This document shows, one piece after another, positions 7,205 through 11,504 of a stretch of 11,504 nucleotides of DNA. The stretch spans positions 1 to 11,504 of the forward strand of contig SDWK01000757.1 in NCBI GenBank assembly GCA_004195335.1, in the 5' to 3' direction. The notes under the pieces are model-generated. The model did not search any database. It had not been told where the DNA came from and saw only the letters and a list, made by a program, of their open reading frames with translations. Source of the stretch: Shewanella sp. (GTDB taxonomy: Bacteria > Pseudomonadota > Gammaproteobacteria > Enterobacterales > Shewanellaceae). How positions within the stretch are numbered: the first letter of the stretch is position 1; each line of letters opens with the position of its first letter. The position numbers and the translations under genes are program-made.

Positions 7205-8245
7205 TTAAGCCAACAGATCGATGCCATTGACAGCCTGTTGCTTGTTTTGGCTCTTGTGAGATTCCAAGTTATCTTGCTTAGCGACTGCTATGCTTCCTCC
7301 ATCGGAAGTCGGTTCCTTTTGCTCTTTCTCTCCTTGACCAATATCGACATCTATCTGTCCGCCATGGTCCATCGCAAGCTCAGCCCGTAGGCGATCTAAG
7401 CCGATCAGTAGTGAATCTCGGACTGAAGCGTTGGCTGCATGCATCTGAATGTGAAGCCGGTCGCCATCGAGTCGAATACTCAATTCAACCTTGCCAAGTT
7501 CCGGAGGATCTAGCCTTAGTTCGGCCTTTTTTATCTGTTGATCTATCTGAAATCTAAGTTGCTCCCTTAAGGGAGATAGAAGTTCCTGAGCTTGTTGGGC
7601 CTGAGGTGCTGATGGCGTTACCGGAACTGGGCCCCATTGACTCACCTGACTCAGAGGTCTAGTGGTGCTCGCCAATAGGTGATTGGTTCCCTCTATGGAT
7701 TCCATCGCTCTTGGATCGGTTAACGCTAACGGAAGCCCAAGAGTGGTGATTTTCTCCCCGGCTGATTGCACATTAAGTGGTGCAGTGACTAAGTGTGTCG
7801 CTATCGGCAGGCTTGTTGTCTGCGAATGGGCTAGGGCATGAGTCGATGATGCAAGGCTAAGGTTTGTGCTGGCATTTGAGTATAGTGCTTGGGTCGAAGG
7901 CCTCGCCTGAGCGGCGATTCCCACAGGAACGCTTAACTGTTCAAGAGGATGCTCGACCTTAGTGTTTGTCACTGACTGAAACTGCAGACCGCCTGTTTGC
8001 CTCAGGGATAAATCTTCACTGACTAAGTGATCAGGCACCGCTTTGTTGGTATGAGTGTCGGCTCCCAAAAGTGCTGTAGGTATATTAGTTCTATTGAGCG
8101 GTGAAATATTCACTTCAGCATACATGGCATAGGGTGAATCCGATGATAACTCGCTAATATTTGCAGAGGCCGCCATCTTCTTAGTGGCTGAGGTATCACA
8201 GGTTCCAGAGGCTGAAGTCGGTAGACTTATCACATTAGATATCAT
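7205..8245 (-). CDS. fliK: FliK/LafE, hook-length control protein
   Basis: This 346-aa exported ruler protein stops hook growth and switches the export gate to filament substrates. The first 220 residues are low-complexity and rich in Ser, Thr, Ala and Gln, as expected for an extended, poorly conserved ruler. The C-terminal switch domain (about 222-305) is well conserved. It contains the diagnostic AELRLDPPELGKVELSI (241-257) and LHIQMHAANASVRDSL (264-279). A hydrophilic Lys/Gln-rich tail follows. GGAG lies 6 bases before the ATG, and the gene overlaps fliT by 11 nt. The length is close to that of E. coli FliK. Confidence 0.88.
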   Translation of the reverse strand: MISNVISLPTSASGTCDTSATKKMAASANISELSSDSPYAMYAEVNISPLNRTNIPTALLGADTHTNKAVPDHLVSEDLSLRQTGGLQFQSVTNTKVEHPLEQLSVPVGIAAQARPSTQALYSNASTNLSLASSTHALAHSQTTSLPIATHLVTAPLNVQSAGEKITTLGLPLALTDPRAMESIEGTNHLLASTTRPLSQVSQWGPVPVTPSAPQAQQAQELLSPLREQLRFQIDQQIKKAELRLDPPELGKVELSIRLDGDRLHIQMHAANASVRDSLLIGLDRLRAELAMDHGGQIDVDIGQGEKEQKEPTSDGGSIAVAKQDNLESHKSQNKQQAVNGIDLLA

Positions 8246-8561
8246 TACGCTCTCCGCTTAGGGAGGTGAGTTGATAGGCGGCTAAACCATCTTGTTGTCC
8301 CTTAAATTTTGAGATCTCCAGTTGCAATTGATCTTTCTCTGTATTGAGCCGCTGCAAAATTTTTTCATGGATTTCAGCCAAAGATTTTCGGGCCGCAAGT
8401 TGAGAACTCGTTGCCGGTTTACCTGCTTTTTTCAATGCGTGAATCATTAAGGCGTTCACCTTCACAACCCGCTCCCAATCTCGGGCATCGGCATATTCTT
8501 GCAGTGCTGTTTCAAATCGCTTCCACAACTCAATTGAGGTTGGCCCAGCCTTCTCTGACAT
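8235..8561 (-). CDS. fliT: FliT/LafD-like flagellar chaperone
   Basis: This 108-aa all-helical protein is probably the FliT-type chaperone for the cap protein FliD. Direct sequence evidence is thin, since FliT proteins are short and diverged. The call rests on size, helical content (helices at about 8-25, 27-46 and 52-88), a C-terminal helix rich in Glu, Lys and Gln, and position between fliS and fliK, where lafD lies in the Vibrio lateral operon. AAGGT lies about 8 bases before the ATG. The start lies inside fliS, giving a 32-nt overlap, and its own 3' end overlaps fliK by 11 nt, so translation is probably coupled. In enteric bacteria FliT also inhibits FlhDC; whether this one has a regulatory side is unknown. 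Confidence 0.65.
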   Translation of the reverse strand: MSEKAGPTSIELWKRFETALQEYADARDWERVVKVNALMIHALKKAGKPATSSQLAARKSLAEIHEKILQRLNTEKDQLQLEISKFKGQQDGLAAYQLTSLSGERNDI

Positions 8562-8910
8562 TTGAAATTACCTTAATGATTGGCTCTAAAGCTTGCGGAC
8601 TATTTTCAACGCTAGCGGTAACGAGTTGGCGACTGCAGTAGTCGTAGAGACGGTTCAGTCCAGTGGCGACTTCACCGCCATTCTCAAGATCTAGCATGGA
8701 GCTGAGTCCATGTACTATGTTGAGGCACTTATTAATGCTCTTGCCTTTATCTTCGAAGCTGCGTCTTTGCATAAAGCCGCTGGTGCGCTCTATCTCATCT
8801 AGCAAACCATCGAGTAACATGCGCACCATTTCATGGGGATTTGCCGCCGCCGCTCTTGCATCGAGGCTGGTTTGCTTATAGGCATTAAAGGGATCGTGCT
8901 CATTCAACAT
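8530..8910 (-). CDS. fliS: FliS/LafC, flagellin export chaperone
   Basis: This 126-aa cytoplasmic helical-bundle protein binds the C-terminus of flagellin and prevents premature polymerisation. Family marks include YKQTSLDA (11-18), NPHEMVRMLLDGLL (24-37) and the KCLNIVHGLSSMLD block (61-74), followed by the GGEVATGLNRLYDY helix (78-91). The length matches the family (about 125-135 aa). It starts 14 nt after fliD. AAGGA precedes the ATG by about 11 bases, a rather long spacing. Its 3' end overlaps the fliT-like gene. The substrate here is presumably the lateral flagellin encoded just upstream. Confidence 0.93.
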   Translation of the reverse strand: MLNEHDPFNAYKQTSLDARAAAANPHEMVRMLLDGLLDEIERTSGFMQRRSFEDKGKSINKCLNIVHGLSSMLDLENGGEVATGLNRLYDYCSRQLVTASVENSPQALEPIIKVISNVREGWANLN

Positions 8911-8924
8911 AATTACTATTTTCC

Positions 8925-10310
8925 TTAGTAGAACAACGCGCTGGCCGAATTAAGTTGGTTAATGGTGGCTTCCATCGCTGTAAATTGAGCTAGGTATATT
9001 TGATACCTTTGCTCCATCTGGTAATCATGACGAGCCATGTTGTCTTCGACTCGGGTGATCTGCTTGTCTAGGTTTTCTTGCTTTAGATCTAAGTAGCCGT
9101 TGGATTTAGTGAAGGGGTCGATGATCCCATTCATTCTGTCTATGTAGCTGTCGTTGCCAGTAAACATGGCTTGCACAGCATCAGGATCATCTTTCAGAGA
9201 TTTAGAGAGCTTCTCTTCATCAATCTTTAATTTGCCCTCTCGGGTCATCTCAATGCCGATATCTGACAGACGCATGCCATTTGAAGCAGGATCGAAAATG
9301 GTGCTTCTCATGCTGTTTTGCAGCATGCGCACACTTGAGTCACCTTTAAGGATACCTAGTTGGTCTTCTTTGATTGATGAGGGTTTGTCATCCTCATCCT
9401 CATCTTCATCGTCTTTATCCTTATCCTTATCCTTATCTTTATCTTCATTGAGCTTGTCTAGCTCAGCACTACCCATAGAGCGAGTTAATTTATTAATTTC
9501 ATCCATTAAGTCATTGAAGGTATCTACGAAATCTTTAACTGCTTGCTCTGTTGCTTCCGTATCTGAATTGATCTTAATGCTGCTGATCTCGCCAGGCTTA
9601 TGGGCCTGGTTTAGCTCGATGGAAACACCATCGATCACATTGCTGAGATAGTTGCTGCTGCTTTTAATGTCTATACCGTTCAGGACGGCTTCGGCGTCCT
9701 GGGCGGCAACTCGCTCGGTCATCCCCCAATCGGTGCCATTCATCTCAGCCTTGATTGTGCTGTTAGCGCCCGTTTCTGTTGATGAGAGCATCAGCTCAAC
9801 CTGGCCTCCGGTTCGCACCAATGAAGCTTGTACGCCTGGGTTATCCGGATGGCTGTTGATCATGCCGGTGAGATCGGCAACTGTGGCCTTACCGCTGGCA
9901 TTATATACCGCCATATCTATCTCTAAAGTGTCAGCAACATCTGGGCCCACTTGGATGGTGAGGACGCCTGATGCAGGTAATAGTGCCCCTTCGCTGGCAA
10001 AGCTCTTAGATACTTGGTGGGCTTGAGCTAGCTGTTTAACAAAGAGGTCATAGCTGCCCGTTGGCGCACCACTCTCGACAGTGATCGAGGCGTTATCGTC
10101 GCTGATAGAGGAGGTTTTATTGTCGAATGCATCACCATTGAGTTTTTCCAGATTACTTGTCATCTGGTTGAGGCTGTGTTCGAGTATTTCATAGGCATCA
10201 AGCTGAGCCTTATGCTTGGTCATATTGGTTTCATACAGCTTATCTTTGCCCATACGCTCGGCATTGATCAGCTGTTCGGCGAACCCAGATCCACTCATAC
10301 CTGAAATCAT
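8925..10310 (-). CDS. fliD: FliD/LafB, lateral flagellar filament cap protein (HAP2)
   Basis: This 461-aa exported protein caps the growing filament and folds incoming flagellin. The N-terminal FliD region (about 5-105) has the SGFAEQLINAE start and the GSYDLFVKQLAQAHQVSS-like strand (85-101). The FliD_C region (about 215-450) ends in coiled-coil helices with LDLKQENLDKQ (about 403-413) and an EATINQLNSASALFY terminus typical of cap proteins. Between them, residues 289-308 form an unusual alternating Lys-Asp/Glu-Asp tract, treated separately. The ATG is preceded by GGAGAGGAAT, a strong ribosome-binding site. This is the first gene of the late operon that runs through motB. A sigma-54 promoter element lies about 30-45 bases upstream of the start codon. 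Confidence 0.93.
   Translation of the reverse strand: MISGMSGSGFAEQLINAERMGKDKLYETNMTKHKAQLDAYEILEHSLNQMTSNLEKLNGDAFDNKTSSISDDNASITVESGAPTGSYDLFVKQLAQAHQVSKSFASEGALLPASGVLTIQVGPDVADTLEIDMAVYNASGKATVADLTGMINSHPDNPGVQASLVRTGGQVELMLSSTETGANSTIKAEMNGTDWGMTERVAAQDAEAVLNGIDIKSSSNYLSNVIDGVSIELNQAHKPGEISSIKINSDTEATEQAVKDFVDTFNDLMDEINKLTRSMGSAELDKLNEDKDKDKDKDKDDEDEDEDDKPSSIKEDQLGILKGDSSVRMLQNSMRSTIFDPASNGMRLSDIGIEMTREGKLKIDEEKLSKSLKDDPDAVQAMFTGNDSYIDRMNGIIDPFTKSNGYLDLKQENLDKQITRVEDNMARHDYQMEQRYQIYLAQFTAMEATINQLNSASALFY
9387..9446 (-). repeat. In-frame hexanucleotide repeat in fliD (Lys-Asp / Glu-Asp dipeptides)
   Basis: Twenty consecutive codons repeat a six-base unit of the form AAG/AAA/GAG/GAA followed by GAT. 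They encode one ED, five KD dipeptides, then acidic DE/DD dipeptides. All 20 residues are charged. The unit length is a multiple of three, so slippage would change protein length without a frameshift. On the opposite strand it makes a spurious poly-Ser reading frame. Confidence 0.9.
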
Positions 10311-10338
10311 ATTCCTCTCCTTATTATCTCAACGATAT

Positions 10339-10355
10339 GGCAAGCTTTGTGCCAA
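10339..10355 (-). promoter_or_regulatory. Sigma-54 (-24/-12) promoter of the fliD-motB operon
   Basis: On the minus strand the sequence reads TTGGCAC-AAAGC-TTGCC. It matches the sigma-54 consensus TGGCAC-N5-TTGCW in every invariant position, with GG at 10353-10352 and GC at 10341-10340. Transcription would begin near 10328, placing the strong ribosome-binding site and the fliD ATG (10310) within an 18-nt leader. In the Vibrio lateral system, middle operons require sigma-54 and the activator LafK. A similar activator would be expected here but is not in the window. Confidence 0.8.
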
Positions 10356-10636
10356 GAGTTAAGTTGTTGATTAACTGTGTTTTTGTAATTCATATATCTA
10401 TTTGTGTCGAGTTGCTTTCCGCTGGTGTTGAAACATGAGGAAGCTGTACTTCCGCAGCGTTTTTTAACGAGGGAAAATTCGCTCATTCTTTACTTGCTGA
10501 CTTCTAGTAAGGCGACCTTGCCATAGGCTGTCTAAAGGAGAATGTGAAAAATCTGTCAGAAAATCTGCTATTTAGAAGAGGGAAGGGAGAAATGAAAAAA
10601 CCATAGAGACCTAAGGCTTAGATATGATCTTTAAGA
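10356..10636. other. Intergenic region between flagellin terminator and fliD promoter
   Basis: No gene is apparent. The only structure I see is a perfect inverted repeat GGAAG-CTGTA-CTTCC at 10439-10453. It is centred about 118 bases upstream of the predicted sigma-54 start site, a usual distance for an enhancer-type activator site. A direct repeat AAATCTG occurs at about 10549-10556 and 10561-10567. A ten-codon ATG frame at 10435 has no support as a gene. Confidence 0.5.
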
Positions 10637-10660
10637 ATAAAAAAGGGGCCTAAGGCCCCT
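10637..10660 (-). terminator. Rho-independent terminator of the flagellin gene
   Basis: On the minus strand AGGGGCC-TTA-GGCCCCT forms a 7-bp perfect GC-rich stem (10660-10644), followed immediately by six T residues (10644-10639). It begins about 39 bases after the flagellin stop and separates flagellin transcription from the fliD operon. On the plus strand no T-run follows, so it works in one direction. Confidence 0.9.
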
Positions 10661-10698
10661 GTAGATATCGAACTGGATTCGACCTGTTTAGACTGAGA

Positions 10699-11485
10699 TT
10701 AGCCTAGTAGGCTCATCACTAAACCAGTGTTTTGGTTCGCTGATGATAAGATGTTAGTACCCGCTTGAACGAGTAATTGGTTCTTAGTCATGTTGGCAGT
10801 TTCAACTGCGAAGTCGGTATCCATGATACGGCCAGCAGCTGCTTTAGTGTTTTCAGTTACGTTAGCCAAGTTAGATGCTGTGTGACCTAGACGGTTGATG
10901 TTAGCACCGAGTGTTGAACGCTCAGTACCCACTTCATCGATAAAGGTATCAACTAGATCGATAGCGGCATTAGCAGCCGTTTTAAGGTCGCCAGCTACTG
11001 CGGTAACTGCATTCGTGGTTACATCTAGAGTTTCACCGCTTGATGCACCAATCTGGAAGGTAACGCCCGCTTCTAAGCCTGCAAACAGCGGGTTACCTGA
11101 GTACTCTGTATCGGTAACGATACGTGTTACTTCTTTCGATAGTTCCTGAAATTCAGCATCAAGAGCATCAAGATCTTTTTGTGAGTTCACGCCGTTAGCC
11201 GCTTGAGTCGCAAGCTCTTTCTGGCGGTTGGCTATAGTGCTAAGTTCATCCAGAGCACCATCAGCAGTTTGTAGCATAGAGGTCGCATCAGATACGTTAC
11301 GGTTAGCGGTTTCCATGCCAACAACGTTAGCATTCATACGCGTTGCTATCTGTAGACCCGCAGCATCGTCAGCCGCACTGTTGATACGTAGACCAGTAGA
11401 AAGACGTTCCATAGCATTGCTAAGTAAGTCATTGTTTTTGTTTACAGAGTTCTGTGCGATATTTGACGCATTGTTTGTCATAACA
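10699..11485 (-). CDS. lafA: Lateral flagellin (LafA), 5' partial at window edge
   Basis: This is the filament subunit. About 261 residues are present and the extreme N-terminus is missing. The N-terminal D0/D1 block shows AMERLSTGLRINSAADDAAG and LQIATRMNANVVGMETANRN. The C-terminal block has LGANINRLGHTASNLANVTE and ends NQNTGLVMSLLG, as flagellins do. The middle is short, so there is little or no D2/D3 outer domain, like compact lateral flagellins. The first genomic in-frame codons read V-M-T-N-N-A-S. In other flagellins this matches V-x-T-N-x-A-S at about residues 5-11, so the ATG at 11479-11481 is probably internal and about 4-5 codons are lost. Upstream promoter and ribosome-binding site are off the window; a sigma-28 promoter is expected. 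A terminator follows at 10637-10660. Confidence 0.93.
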
Positions 11486-11504
11486 CTGTCTCTTATACAC
11501 ATCT
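11486..11504. other. Residual Tn5 mosaic-end (Nextera) adapter, non-genomic
   Basis: The final 19 bases, CTGTCTCTTATACACATCT, are exactly the synthetic Tn5 mosaic end used in tagmentation libraries. Natural IS50 ends differ from this hybrid sequence, so this is a sequencing artefact rather than an insertion element. Read on the minus strand in frame with flagellin it gives MCIRDS, a false N-terminus. Confidence 0.97.

Noticed and set aside
9154..10026. Plus-strand open frames, one rich in serine, opposite fliD
   Set aside because: They are antisense to a clearly conserved fliD gene. The poly-Ser run is just the reverse reading of the Lys-Asp/Glu-Asp repeat.
10435..10467. Ten-codon ATG frame upstream of fliD
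   Set aside because: There is no ribosome-binding site, it is on the opposite strand to the local genes, and it is too short to support.
10895..11149. Plus-strand open frame opposite flagellin
   Set aside because: It is a shadow of the flagellin reading frame, with no ribosome-binding site or family resemblance.
11486..11504. Possible Tn5/IS50 insertion end
   Set aside because: The sequence is the synthetic mosaic end, not the natural IS50 outer or inner end, and it sits exactly at the sequence terminus. Adapter carry-over explains it.

Overview
The window looks like a marine gammaproteobacterium, most probably Shewanella or a close relative. It carries the distal part of a secondary (lateral) flagellar gene cluster. 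On the minus strand, from the right edge leftwards, the genes are flagellin, fliD, fliS, a fliT-like gene, fliK, fliL, fliA (sigma-28), motA and motB. This is the same order as lafA-lafBCDEFSTU of Vibrio parahaemolyticus. The genus is inferred from gene content and order; no rRNA or other definitive marker is present.

Layout. Positions 1-658 hold no convincing gene. They contain a dense set of short perfect hairpins, two diverged copies of a hairpin module about 219 bp apart, one good rho-independent terminator, and an AT-rich leader with a plausible promoter. Positions 659-3160 (+) encode a membrane-anchored PAS-GGDEF-EAL protein. Its GGDEF motif is degenerate (GADEF) and its EAL site looks complete. 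Converging on it from the minus strand are a 94-aa three-helix membrane protein (3172-3456) and a PilZ-domain protein (3513-3929). Positions 4107-10310 (-) are a compact eight-gene operon, motB back to fliD, with overlaps or gaps of at most 15 nt. A strong sigma-54 (-24/-12) element lies just upstream of fliD. Flagellin (10699-11485) is a separate unit that ends in a clear terminator. It is cut by the right edge.

How the genes work together. Flagellin is the filament subunit, FliD the cap, and FliS and FliT their chaperones. FliK sets hook length and the export switch. FliA transcribes late genes. FliL, MotA and MotB form the stator, and MotA/MotB keep the residues of proton-driven stators. 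The neighbouring c-di-GMP genes (a probable phosphodiesterase and a PilZ receptor) are well placed to modulate this motor or the surface-motility decision, but that link rests on gene proximity only.

The last 19 bases (11486-11504) are not genomic. They match the synthetic Tn5 mosaic-end (Nextera) adapter, so an apparent flagellin N-terminus beginning MCIRDS is an artefact and the true start lies outside the window.
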